Of a stretch of 64,000 nucleotides of DNA, positions 22,711 through 33,319 are shown piece after piece (the stretch's first letter is position 1; every line of letters begins with the position of its first letter). The translations under genes were made by a program, and so were the position numbers. The stretch is from Azolla caroliniana (taxonomy: Eukaryota; Polypodiophyta): contig JBHGNT010000002.1 in the NCBI GenBank assembly GCA_043228905.1, positions 17,298,001 to 17,362,000 of the forward strand, written 5' to 3'. Under the pieces are notes generated by a model, which saw only the letters and a list, made by a program, of their open reading frames with translations, did no database searches and was not told the DNA's origin.

Positions 22711-23902
22711 ATGGATAGAGGCATGGCGAGCTCGCTTCCAACAGAGAAGCTCAACAGAACCAACTACGCGTCTTGGTCCTACAAGATGCACCAGTACCTG
22801 CTCGGGCACGGCTGTTGGAGTTATGTCGAAGGAGCTAATGACGCGGCACCCGAATCGACACACAGAGACTTCCCGTCGTGGGAGCAATCAGCGAGCAGGG
22901 TATTATACTGCTTGGCGTCGTGTGTGAGCGAACAACTATTGAGCTATGTTCGGGATGCAAAGACGTCGAAGGGTGCGTGGGAAAATCTAAAGAAGATTTT
23001 CGCCGTGAGCACCACTGCCAGGAAGCTTCAGCTCCGACAGGAGTTGAGCAACCTACGACAACGCGACTTGTCGGTGGCGGACTATACCTCGAAGATCAAA
23101 GATATCTGCGACTCCCTCGCCTCCATAGAGGTGAACATCGAGGAGAGTGAGATGGTCCAGATCTGTCTCGGAGGTTTTGGCGTCGAAGTTCGGAGCGTTC
23201 CGAACGGCTGTGTGTACCCGGGAGAATACGCCATCCTTTTTCGACTTACAGTCAATGCTCCTGGTAGAGGAGAACCATGCGGGTGCGTCTACAAGCACGC
23301 ACACCGACAACAGAATGCTGTACACGGAGGGAGATAGGCCCCGTGGATGTGGAGGACGAGGCGAGTCGGTGCGCAATGGAGGCGGCCGACGAGATCAAGG
23401 AAGAAGGCACCGAAGTGATGCCGAAAGCAACTCCGGACCCTCCGGAAACAGGGGGAGTCGAAGCGATGAGAACCGGCAAGGGAAGGCCATCGCGGAATGC
23501 TAGTACTGTGGCAAGAAAGGCCATAGGGAAAGTGAGTGCTGGAAGAAGCGCGCCGATTCGGAGAGAACAGGTTCCGGAAACGGCTCCGGACATACCAACA
23601 AGGGAAATCGGCAATGGTCGCACTACGCCGTAGACTCCGGGAGAGCCGGAGAAGGGTCTGCCTTCGTGACGAGACACGAAGCAAGCTCAATGAAATAGAC
23701 CACCCCAAGATCAGACGAGGTGTGGTACGTAGACTCCGGCGCGTCAAACCACATGACGAGCCATAAGGAGTGGTTCTCGTACCTTGAAAAAACCAATACA
23801 ACCTGGAGTAGTCGCAACTAGAGATGACACTCCGCATCCGATCGCGAATGTCGGAGAAGTTCCCCTTAGCCATGTCGGGCAGAAAGGGAAACTCATGAAC
23901 GT
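22711..23902 (+). pseudogene. Copia I gag and protease remnant
   Basis: Begins MDRGMASSLPTEKLNRTNYA, a copia gag start. The gag blocks continue to about 23180, then shift frame (the next block is FGAFRTAVCTRENTPSFFDL). Further on come a zinc knuckle (CGKKGHRESECW, about 23505-23545) and the protease block VWYVDSGASNHMTSHKEW (about 23720). The text breaks off at 23902, where gypsy D starts. The same blocks occur in copia J. Confidence 0.9.
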
Positions 23903-24530
23903 TGTCGGGGTTTTCCTCGACGATGCGTGGAATGAGGCGGGACCTCAGGGGTACTGTACCAAAGAGCAAGAGAGAAGGGACAAGAGACCCATTACGTGCG
24001 AGCGTAGATTCACAGGGACACGGCCCTTCGACACAAAGACGCGAGTGGGATAGCGACACAGAGAGACACGAATGTATGTATGTATTAACAAAGACAACAA
24101 CAAGAACACGGAAGCAACAAAAACACGAAGTCGGTTACAACCGAACAGGCCGGCGAACAGATGCCGATGCCTGTTCGTAAACGCACAGAAAGACAGGAGC
24201 AGGTTGGAGGTGCTGCCGGAAGCACTCGGGCATTCCTCAGAGCAGCGCGAGCCTCCCGAAACCTGCACAGAAGGAAGCTATGGAGTTTGCGAACCAGAGA
24301 GAGAGAGAGAAGCCTTCGCACACAAACCGACAGCACTTCGTCCTCGACTCTCCGCGATCCCTTTTCCCTCCTCGTCTCCCTCCTTTTATAGGCAAGGAAG
24401 GAGCCGTTTCCCCTTTACTTCCTACCTATCGAATCTACCGCCTAGGATCTTCTATGGACAACATTCGAGAAGAGCCGGTTCCTACGCTCCTGTGCACCGA
24501 TTCCGCTTGTGGACGGTTTTCTTCACGACA
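23903..24530 (-). repeat. Gypsy D 3' LTR
   Basis: 628 bp, TGTCGTGAAG to CCCCGACA on the minus strand. It is homologous to the 641-bp LTRs of gypsy H and carries the same TATA box (TATAAAA on minus at 24384-24390). It is preceded in element orientation by a GGTGGGGGCGGA purine tract. Confidence 0.9.
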
Positions 24531-24603
24531 TCCGCCCCCACCTAACCGCGCATCCACCGGCATGCGCCAAATTGAGTTGGGACGGGGAAAACCGGTCCAG
24601 CCT

Positions 24604-27600
24604 TTATTCCCCGCCCGTCGGTTCTTCTTCGGTTTCGGATCGTTCATCGTCGCGGTCCAAGTCAACCGGATCCGGCTCGTCGTCGTGACGCTTCTTGAAC
24701 ACTTTGATCCGCTTCCCAGCTACCGGTATCGCCATTCTCGTACCGTCGAGTTTTGCCAGATGGTACGTCCCGTTGTCGTTGGCGCTTTGTACCACGTAAG
24801 GCCCGAACCACCTTCTTGCGAACTTCCGTGTCGCTCGGTGCTGGTTGTCAAGGCTGTTGTCATAGACTAACACCCAGTCGCCTTCCTCGATCTTCTTCGG
24901 TCGGAGCCGGTGCGTCCGGTCGAACCGGGCTTTGTTCCTCGTCCTGGCCACCCAAAGCCTTTCCGCAGCCTGCTCCACGTCCTCAGGTCTTCGCTCGAGC
25001 TGTCGTATGCGCGCCGTCAACAGTTCCTCCCGGCTCATCTCGTCTCTCCAGTCCACGGTTGCCCATGAGGAGATCGTACGTTCCATCGGCATGATCGGCT
25101 TTTGCCCAAACATGAGCTCTGCCGGCATGAATCCGGTTACCGAACTGTGTGTAGTTCGGTCCACCCACAACACGTAAGGCAGTAGCTGCGACCAGTTCCC
25201 GACTTGACCTCCGCATGCCCGAACTAACGCCTTGACGATCGGTCCGTGACCGCGCTCCACCTTCCCATTCGCCTCCGGATTGTACGCAGTGGTAAGCGAG
25301 AGCTTGACTCCTAGCCGGTCGAACAACTCCTCGGCCTCTTCGGCGTGCAACTCCCCGCGATCAGCCACGATCTTCCCGACGCACCCGTACCGGCATATCA
25401 CGTTCTCCATCAGGAACCGACATACGGCTGCAGTCGTTTTGTTCTGAAGGGCCCGGCCTTCTACCTGGTTCGTCAGATCTTCCCGAGCCAGGACCAGATA
25501 CCGCATCTGTCCTACTCCCATCGGCATCGTCACCAGGTCTACCATCCATTTGAAGTGGATGGTCGGAGGGTACGTAGGGTGAAGCCCGTCCCGATGTCGG
25601 ACTACGAAGTGCATCTGACAGCTCTCGCAAGTCGTCACGAACCGATGCACATCCCGGTAAAGTCCCGGCCACCAGTACTTCCCCTTTATCTTCTCGAACG
25701 TGGCCCACGTTCCACGGTGTCCAGCCCAAGGGCTGTCGTGGTAGGCCGTCAGTAGCTCCTCCTGTTCTTCCTTCATCGCCACCACCCGGAGCGGGACGCC
25801 GTTCCTCTTCTTCGGCTGCTTCCATAAGTATCCGTCCCGGAGATAGAATCGGTAAGCTTTCTTCCGGATCCGGTTGGCCTCGTCCTTCGTCCATGACGCA
25901 TTCGGCGTCATCATCCTCAAAAATCCACCGATCTGGAGCCACTCGCCGTCGTACTTGCTCTCGTCGAAGCCGTTAAGTGCCGGAGTGCTCGCCCCGTCGG
26001 TCGTCACGTACGCCGCCTCGAAGAAGTCCACGCCGACTTCTTCGTCCTTCGAAACCATGCCGCCCTCGTCATCAAACCTCGCCCTCGAAAGCATGTCGGC
26101 CATGGCGTTGTCTTTTCCGGAAATGTGTCGTATTTCCGGGTCCAGGGACTTGATGTACGCTATCCTCCGGAGCATCGCCAGGTCCGGTGTCGCGCATCCG
26201 GAAACCATGCCAAGAATCGGCAGGAAATCCGTCTCGATAACCACTTCTGTCCCGATCAAGTAGTCTTTGTCGGCCTTTACTGCCGAAACGATACCCCAGA
26301 GTTCGTGTTTAACCTGGGCGTACCCTCGTTGTCGTTCATTGAGGACCTTCGCGCCGAATCGGATCGGGAACCGAATGCCGTCCCCGTCTTCTTGGTTGAC
26401 GACCCATCCAATCCCGGTCGGACTCGTATCCACTGTTATGTATACCGGGGTACCCTTCTCGTAGACAGCCTTCCGGAGCGCTGGTGCTGCCGCAAGAGCT
26501 TCCTTCAGCTTCCGGACTCACTCCGTGTGCTCGTCTCGCCACTCGAATTTTTGCCCTTTCTTTAGCAACCCGTATAGCGGCTCCGCAACATGGGCGTAAT
26601 GTGGGATCCATATGTGGTAGAATGCACATGCCCCCAGCAACCTCCGAACTTCCGTAACCGAGCTACAGTCGGTCTTCATCGCGGAAATGGCTTCTACCTT
26701 TGCCGGAGATGGCTTCCGGCCATATGGTCCACATAGGTGTCCGACCACCAGGATTTCCGATTGCCCGAAGGCCGATTTCTCCCCGGAGATGGTGAGCCTC
26801 GCATCCTCTAGCCTTTGTAGCACCTTCTCGCAGTCGCCGATGTGTGTTGCCACGAATCGCCGGCATCCGTCCGGCCCGACTGTCTCGTCCTTCTCTTCCA
26901 CCGGGCACCCTTTGATAGGGATGTCGTCTAGAAACGGCATGGTGATGTCCGGGATGCAATCCCTCAGTACCTTGTTCATTGCATTCACCATGTGGGCCAC
27001 CGAGTTGGTCCCTCCTTGTGGCAGGGTACACATTCGCACTAGGCCGAGGGGAGTTCGCATCGTCGTAATGTCTTTGCTCTCCACGGGTAGCTGGAACTGG
27101 TCGTACCCCGAGTACAGATCACCGACCGAGTAAATCGACCTTCCGGCGAAGGCCTCCGCGAACTCGTCTATAGTCGGTCCGATTCCTGCGTTCCGAATGG
27201 TCACTCTGTTGACCGGCTACAGGTCTTGAATGAAGCGCATCGTTCCGTTTTTCTTTGGTACGTTAAACCATCGGTTCGAGTATGGGGCACTCAACGGTTC
27301 GAGAATGCCCATATCTACTTTCTGCCTCAATAGCTCCATCAACTTCGGGATGTGAGCCCTCGGTACCGGAATCGGCTTGAGATTCCACGGCACATGCGGT
27401 ACCGTGAATATCACCATCGGCTCCATGATCGTCGGGTCTGCGCACCCGATCTCGTCCGGTGAGAATGCGAAGGCTTTCCCGTGCCTTCCGAGCATTCTCC
27501 GAAACCGGTCTTCCTCCGCTGGCAGTAGGAACCCGCCCCCACCGATTTTGAGCTCCCGGAGCGTCCCGTCGGTGAAGGTGTGTCCTATGCAAGCCGGATC

Positions 27601-27963
27601 TCGTAAACTGGGGTCCGACGCAACCCCTCTGATCCGGGACTCGCTGCCCTCCGGTAAGGGTGCCGCGACTGGCCTTACCTTCCGGTCCACAGTCTTGTAC
27701 TTTGTGCTAACTCGGGCCGTCCGATCCGACCCGAGCCCCCGACTGAAGTTCGCGATGACTTCGTACATCTCTTCGGAACATACCGGTATCGTCTGGTCTT
27801 CGTTAAGGTCTTCTCCGGCAACCTTCCTCAGCATCCCCAAGGTGTCGTCGAAGGAGACCGCCTCCACGGCTCCGCTGATTTCCTCATCCGGGCCGAGAAC
27901 TCCGCACGCTCGAAGTCGCACTTCCGCCCTTGTCTTTTCTCGCCCAACGATGCCGACTATCAT
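24604..27963 (-). pseudogene. Gypsy D pol (RT, RNase H, integrase) with nonsense codons
   Basis: The pol region starts near MIVGIVGREK (27963). RT has SNRWFNVPKKNGTMRFIQDL, a stop at 27217-27219 where H encodes Gln, then PVNR... and the box MPFLDDIPIKG. A second stop (26518-26520) stands where H has Ser. RNase H (VDTSPTGIGW) and integrase follow in one long frame to 24604. Integrase has a zinc finger (HxxxxxxH, CESC), WMVDLVTMP, and VADRGELHAEE...NGKVERG with 34 residues between Asp and Glu. The C-terminus is acidic (SETEEEPTGGE), with no chromodomain. Confidence 0.92.
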
Positions 27964-28065
27964 ACACCCTCCGTTGTCGGAGAAGCAAAATCTCCTACCT
28001 ATCGTACAGTCGTGGGGTCTTTCCCGAGTGTCCGGAATGTCTCGGCCCCACGCCTTGGAAGCCCT

Positions 28066-28077
28066 CTCTAAAAATCC
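28066..28077 (-). promoter_or_regulatory. Putative -1 frameshift site, gypsy D
   Basis: The minus strand reads GGATTTTTAGAG. The gag-protease frame terminates at TAG (28068-28070), while the -1 frame runs on as GFLERASKAWGRD into pol. The same 12 bases occur at the same place in G and H. Confidence 0.5.
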
Positions 28078-28966
28078 TCCCGGTTCTCGCCACCGAGGGA
28101 TTCACGGTTTCGCTCGTGGTTCGGTCGCACCGTCAGAAATTGGACCGAATGACGCCCGTCCTGGCTTTTGACCCTCGCGTAGGCCGAACCGTTGTCTAGC
28201 ACCTTGGTCTCCATTCTCGCCGCCGTGATGTATGGTTCCCCTAATATGACCGGATGCGAGGACGTCTCCTGTACGAAGAAGTGCTGGTCAATCTCGACGT
28301 CGCCGATCTTTACTCGCACATTCGGGCAGGCCCCGTGCAGTTCCTCGGTGGCGCGCGTCGCCGCCCGTATCTTCCACCCGTGCCTGGTGTTGATCGGCCA
28401 CTTTCCCTTTTTATAGAAGTCCATGGACATTAGGTTTATTTCCGAACCGTGGTCCACCAACGCCACCACCGGTTCCTGAACATCTCCGATCTTTACCGGG
28501 GTCTTCGTGGTCGCTCGGGCCCAGTGTGGCCTCGAATAGTGGCTCTCCGCCCACTCGTCTTCCATCGCCATGTCGTCGATGTGCGTCGTCCGCACCTCCA
28601 CCGGTCTTTCCGGTTCCGTCTCCGTCGACAGCCTCTTCCGTTTCACCAGGTCCACAATGGAGTCATGGAACTCCTTCTTGGCGATCCCTAGCACCTCCCA
28701 TAATGACAGCTCCACTTTGTTGTCGAGGATCCGTTCTTCCAGGACCTTTCGTAGGTCCGTAGTCCTTTCTATCTCTGTCCCCAGTCGGTATCCGCCCTTC
28801 CTGGGGTTATCTTGCGAGCTGGACCCGCCGGCATCGTTCCGTCGTTGCCCGAATCGGGTCTCGTACCGTTGTGAGGGCCCGGCCGCTCCGGCTTTCCCCA
28901 CTCGTTTGTCTTCTACCAGAGCCTCGTAGTTCCGGCAGGCGGCTTCTACGAAGCCCGTCTTCTCCT
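28068..28966 (-). pseudogene. Gypsy D gag C-terminus and protease (DHG type)
   Basis: An open frame from the truncation point to the stop at 28068. It contains the conserved linker ERTTDLRKVLEERILD, then the aspartic protease with VALVDHGSEINLMS as the active-site loop and HPVILGEPYI as the second conserved block. His replaces the usual Ser or Thr after the catalytic Asp. Only the N-terminal gag is missing, through the deletion that fused D to the copia I LTR. Confidence 0.9.
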
Positions 28967-29193
28967 GTCAGTCCTTCTAGGACTTGTATAAAAGTGTTCA
29001 TTGAACACACATATGTATGGGATAGTGAATAGAGATTGAGTACTGTTCTTGAATATAGTTCGTGTTTCTCTCTCTCTCTCTTACTCTCTCTCTCTCTCCC
29101 GCGTATACTGCGTAAGCTCAAGCTCTCCATTAAACCTGAGTGTTCTTCCTTCTATTCTGTCTTCATACTTGCTTCCGCACGCTACTTTCTACA
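28967..29193 (+). repeat. Copia I 3' LTR, truncated
   Basis: 227 bp matching the right half of the 5' LTR, from GTCAGTCCTTCTAGG to TTTCTACA. It is followed by the duplication aatag and then gypsy B gag. Confidence 0.9.
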
Positions 29194-29376
29194 AATAGTC
29201 ACTTCAAGTTGTACACGTAATGTCAGCTGCCCGTGTTGTTGTTGTTTTTCCAGTGCTATTTGTTGAAGATCCCCCAACAAACGGTGATTTTCTTGTTCTA
29301 GTGTTACAAATTTTTCTTTTAAGCACTGGAGCTTCGAGAAAATAGATTGGTATTCCTGAGTGCTAACAATTTCCAT
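29194..29376 (-). pseudogene. Gypsy B gag N-terminus
   Basis: Starts at ATG 29376 (MEIVSTQEYQSIFSKLQ) and has a heptad-like, probably coiled-coil segment (LKEKFVTLEQENHRLLGDLQ). It stops at the copia I insertion. The next residues are found at 22180 and below. Confidence 0.75.
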
Positions 29377-29529
29377 TTTACTAGGGAGGATAAGAGGATT
29401 AGTATGAAGGGAAAAAAGGGGTATGAAAATGACGGAAATCGGAAAGAAGACCAGAGAAAAGGGCATATGTAAGAAGATAAAAGGAAGAGGAGGAAAGGAG
29501 GAGACGAAAGGAGGGAAATCGATTCAAAC

Positions 29530-29617
29530 TATCAGGAATAGTACTGAGACAAAGAAGAAATTAGTACTAAGGGGAATAGAGGGTGTAGAACACTCGAGAG
29601 AAGGAGAGAGAGAGAGA

Positions 29618-29651
<34 letters not shown>

Positions 29652-29962
29652 TTGAGGGAGAGGAAATGATGATGACAACAATATATTATGTGAGAAGAAT
29701 ATACAAGGAAGGCTAGGAGGCTTAAGACTCGCGTTGAACCGATTTGGTTCGAAATAATGCCTTGTGCCTCCTTTTATAGTGTTATCAGAAGTAGTCCTGA
29801 AGATTCTAGAGTGTTCCAGAGAAATCTGGAATATACATTAATTTTCTATAGTAAAACTTAAATAAAAATAATATTCTACATATTACAATAGATAGTGTAA
29901 TGGTCAAGAGCTCGACCCATGTAACATAAGGTCATGGGTTCGAGTCTTGCCATGTCAAGACA
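29530..29962 (-). repeat. Gypsy B 5' LTR
   Basis: 433 bp, the partner of 13061-13487 with many substitutions, so the element is old. It includes a GA/GT microsatellite (about 29600-29655) and, near its right end, a plus-strand tRNA-like segment with A box TAGTGTAATGG and B box GGTTCGAGTC. Confidence 0.9.
29893..29946 (+). other. tRNA-like segment (A and B boxes) in gypsy B LTR
   Basis: TAGTGTAATGG (29893-29903) resembles the A box of tRNA-Gln/Glu. GGTTCGAGTC (29937-29946) fits the B-box consensus exactly. They are 33 bases apart, as in a tRNA. There is no proper acceptor stem, so this is a tRNA-derived remnant or an internal pol III promoter, not a working tRNA gene. It runs antisense to the element. 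Confidence 0.5.
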
Positions 29963-29967
29963 AGGGC

Positions 29968-31356
29968 CACTTGGACTTGGCTAAGGTGGGGGATAGGGCG
30001 AGCATGTGGGACAAGAAGTTTATGGGCATCGAAGTCAATCATAGTGCGACGCTTGAGGAACCAATCACAATTTAAGGTGAAGGGGAAGAGTTGATGGGGC
30101 AAGACATAAAAGTGGTGTGAGAAGGTGTAGTGGGCTTGCGTGCGAGAGTGTTAAAGATGTTGGTGATTGCCAAAAAGGACTTGGATGGAAGGAGCGGTGG
30201 ATGTGGGGAGACCTAATTGGTGAGAACTAAGGTGGTGCTAATGGAAGAGATACTACTACTAGAGTCCAAGAAAATGGTGTGGGTGCAGTGATTAATGGTG
30301 GCGAGAGCGGTTCATACATGCGAACTGGAAGAGGCGACGCTTGGATGTGGAGGGCTGGCTCTTCCATCAGCACCCCGGAAGGCAGTTTCTTGGAAGTTCA
30401 GCCAATGATGCCGCATTAGCCATAGTTATCTGGTTTTGTTGCTTGTGAGATTGTTGTTGCAATTTTCGGTAGTGACATCGGACGTGTCCATAATTGCTGA
30501 AATAGAAACACTTTAGGCGCCCTTGGCCATCATGATTGGGAAGGTTGCGGCGAGCCTGAAGTTGCATGTTTTGGACATCAATGTCCATGGGGGGGGGCAC
30601 ACCTTGGTATTGGGCACGCAAGTCGGTCGATGATGGATGGGGCCAACGTGGTTGGGAGTCAAATAACGTACAATCTTCGATGCGTTGGGCAATGAGGATG
30701 GCGTCGTTGAATGTCTTGGGACTTTGGTCCCGAGCGCGACGAGTGATGTTGTGGCACATACGGGGCCATAAGAAGAAAAGCTTCACATGCTCGGGCATAG
30801 TAGGGTTGGCACGAATGAAGAGTTGATTGAGGTGAACACCAAATTGACCCACGGGTTTGTGTGCTTACTGCTGCAACGTTTCGAGTTGTTGTAACGCCGT
30901 TTGGGCCGAATTTTGATGGGTAAAGTTTTGCACGAGGAGATCCTAAGGAATCACCCAGTTCTTTGTCACGTTGCTTGATTGTTGGACGTACTAGATGGTG
31001 GCAACATTTTCGAGCAGGGTACAAACTTCCAAAGCTTTGCTTCTTCAGACCATCGATGGTAACTGGAGATCATCTCAAAGTGGTCCAACCAGGCTAAGAC
31101 ATCCTTGGAAGGCAAGCCGGAGAAGGACTTCGGGCAGACCTCGGAATCTGGCCGATCTTGAGTGCGGTCGTTCGTTGTTAGCGGAGAGGAAGGAGAGCAT
31201 TGCTTGATTTGTGTGGTTGATTTGAAGCATGGCATTGGAGAGGAGTTGGAGGAGCTGCTTCATTTGGAAAGGGGGTGGTCGTCCGTGAGGTTGCGAGAAC
31301 TCGGGCTCCATCATAGTATCGGCGTTTGAGGCGATGGGAGGGAATTGGGATGCCAT
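29968..31356 (-). pseudogene. Gypsy A gag and protease remnant
   Basis: Gag starts at ATG 31356 (MASQFPPIASNADTMM) with a coil-like segment (MKQLLQLLSNAMLQINHTNQ). The capsid part is around 31230-30660 (GLPSKDVLAWLDHFEMISSY; AQRIEDCTLFDSQPRW). A decayed zinc knuckle CFYFSNYGHVRCHY follows. The protease region at about 30300-30230 has only a vestige of the Asp loop (TIFLDSSSS). There are several frameshifts. The remainder runs to the gypsy B insertion. Confidence 0.8.
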
Positions 31357-31575
31357 GAACGAGGTTGTAATGGCTAAACTTTTACCCCTCTTCTCCACCA
31401 ATTGTGTGAAATGCACATAAAAGGAAACCAAACCAACGTTCCTAGCTTCTTACTTATCATTCAATTTATAGAAGATACAAAGGTCTAGCTACATGCGTCC
31501 CAAAAGGGTGTGCTAAAAGGGTGGGCTAAAACTTGTGGTGTGTTAAGAGGCATGCACTCGCATGAAAGGGATACC

Positions 31576-33319
31576 ACAATATTATTGACCTATTGGTGTG
31601 GACATTCCATAATTTAGAGATAGCCTGGGGTATGTTGCCAGTCTTAATTTTCTTCATTATACTTTAGCTAGCTTAGCATACACATAGTTGTTATTTGTAA
31701 TGCATTTTATTACATGCGGGAAACCTTTGTCCTCAAGGTGATGTGAAACCCACGAAAATGGTTTAAAGGGAACTAGAGATATCCTATGGTAATAAAACAA
31801 AGGCTAGGTGTGTTGGGATATCATGGAGAATATAACTACCAATTAAAGATAACATTACATCACAAGGTAGTATGTAGGTTAATTGTCAGTGGACCATAAT
31901 GAAAATGCAAGAAAGTTCAAATGGGCTTGCCAAATATGGTAAATTACACCTTAATTATAACCATTGTTATAGTTCCAGTGAAAAACTCCATGGATGGACT
32001 GTAAGTCTATAACAAATATAACATACTTTCATGAATGTAGCCACATTGTTTGAATGTTGTGAGTGCAAAGCTTGAAAAACTTCTCCAAGAAAATAACTCT
32101 ACAAAAATACACATTGTGTGAATGTTGTGAGTCTTACTTATCAATAGACTAAAATAAAGTAAAAAACAAATGATTAGATCGGATATAGGAACTAGATCCT
32201 CTAGAGTAATGGTTGAGACATAGCCAACCTACCACTAACATCCAATATCAACAAATATCAGTATGACTGGTACATTCGTAGAGGTAAAACTATTGTCGTG
32301 CAAAAGGCTACTACACTATCATGAATATTTCGCGCGTGTGGTTCGGCTGGGTGGGACCATGGGGGTCTCAGACTAGGGGTCAGATGGTGAGGGAGCTTGC
32401 ACCCTATGGCCTTTGGTGTTCCGCTCTTCAGTCTTTCCGGCCACGTAGCTTCGGTCGCTTAGGCTTCCAGCCGGATCTGTCCTTGCCTGGCCCAGTTTCC
32501 TTTTGCGTTGTCGACCTTCGGGCCACGTCGTCTCTCGGCCACTCCTACTGTTGGCTTTTGGCGCCAACCGGCTCAGCCTCCCTCGCTATCGGCGCTTGGT
32601 TTTCGGGGTTCATAGAACAAGTTACAATAATGACACTTGGCCGGATTCGACACGACAACGATACAATGGGAAAGGGAAGTGATGAGACGACAGACAGATG
32701 ACAAGAAGGGAGGGCCCGATGATGGTCGTGTCTCCCAACTCGTGATGCTTTCCCTTGACAAACAGAGCGTACCACCACTTGAACAACGAGTTCTCTAGCT
32801 CCTAGTAGCGAACGCGGATGGACGCTAACCATGTGGATGAGCCTCTGAACGGTGAGCTCTCAGGCTCATGGCGACCTCGTACCAACACAATGACATTGTG
32901 TTGTAAAGCGAAGGGGCACGTGACAACTCTGTTAAGAGAGAGAAGAGGAAGAGCTCCAAGCATCCAAAGCCAAAACTTAAGAAAAAAGCAGAGGGGCTGC
33001 TTGTGAGCACCCCTCTCCCTTTTATAGCCCAAAGGGGGGAGGTGCCACTTGCATTGGATGAGGAAAATAATCCTCCCCTTTTCAGAGGGGAATATTTGGG
33101 CCATAAATCAAGGCGTTGATTGATTTGGCTCTATTGAGACATGTGCCACATTAACTCCCATTTTTTCCCCCACTCTCACACATGCCTCACCACTCTCTAC
33201 TCATTCCCATTTACACACATGTTTTAACTCCATCTCCCTCTCAGTTTTCTTGTACTTCCTTGTACGTGTGCATGTGCAACAAATACCCTTATATGCACAC
33301 ACACTGCACATAACCATTT
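31576..33319. other. Mostly unclassified spacer; LTR-like promoter on minus strand near 33.02 kb
   Basis: 31576-32320 is AT-rich with no gene. 32321-33319 is GC-richer and has no recognisable ORF. On the minus strand GGCTATAAAAGGGAG (about 33017-33031) is a good TATA box followed by a CT-rich leader, and GGTTGGCGCCAAAAGCC (about 32560) resembles a plant gypsy primer site. This may be a decayed LTR plus leader, but its ends are not identifiable. Confidence 0.3.

Larger units (their letters stand above)
23903..28966 (-). mobile_element. Gypsy D: Ty3-type element of the D/G/H lineage, 5' truncated
   Basis: The 3' LTR is 23903-24530; pol and gag-protease follow in minus orientation. The element breaks off inside gag at 28966, where copia I LTR sequence begins. 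ACGT (23899-23902) borders the surviving end, matching the target at element H. The 5' LTR, primer site and N-terminal gag are missing, so one deletion appears to have removed them with the rest of copia I. Confidence 0.9.
22181..29193 (+). mobile_element. Copia I: Ty1-type element, internal region replaced by gypsy D
   Basis: The 5' LTR is 22181-22638 and a truncated 3' LTR is 28967-29193. The duplication aatag flanks both sides (22176-22180 and 29194-29198). The primer site TGGTATCAGAGC (22639-22650) follows the 5' LTR directly. Only gag and part of the protease survive before gypsy D starts at 23903. The pol genes and most of the 3' LTR are lost. It belongs to the same family as copia F and J (similar LTR and protein). 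Confidence 0.9.
13061..29962 (-). mobile_element. Gypsy B: chromodomain Ty3 element, multiply interrupted
   Basis: LTRs at 13061-13487 (3') and 29530-29962 (5') bound the element, and the 5-bp duplication agggc stands outside both. The internal order on the minus strand is gag, protease, RT, RNase H, integrase, chromodomain, as in plant chromoviruses. It was invaded by copia C (15092-20326) and copia I (22181-29193). The RT palm region is deleted, so B cannot be autonomous. I found no clear tRNA-type primer site next to the 5' LTR. Confidence 0.88.
10442..31573 (-). mobile_element. Gypsy A: old Ty3-type element split by gypsy B
   Basis: The remains are gag and protease (29968-31356) and RT-RNase H-integrase (10556-13060) in minus orientation. 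They are separated by gypsy B, which is flanked by the 5-bp duplication agggc (13056-13060 and 29963-29967). The candidate LTRs are only about 90-105 bp (10442-10545 and 31485-31573). Stops and frame changes are frequent, so the element is dead. It is the outermost, and therefore oldest, member of the left nest. Confidence 0.8.

Noticed and set aside
22711-24545. Several overlapping plus-strand ORFs read as one gene
   Set aside because: They belong to two elements: copia I gag/protease up to 23902, then gypsy D LTR in the opposite orientation.
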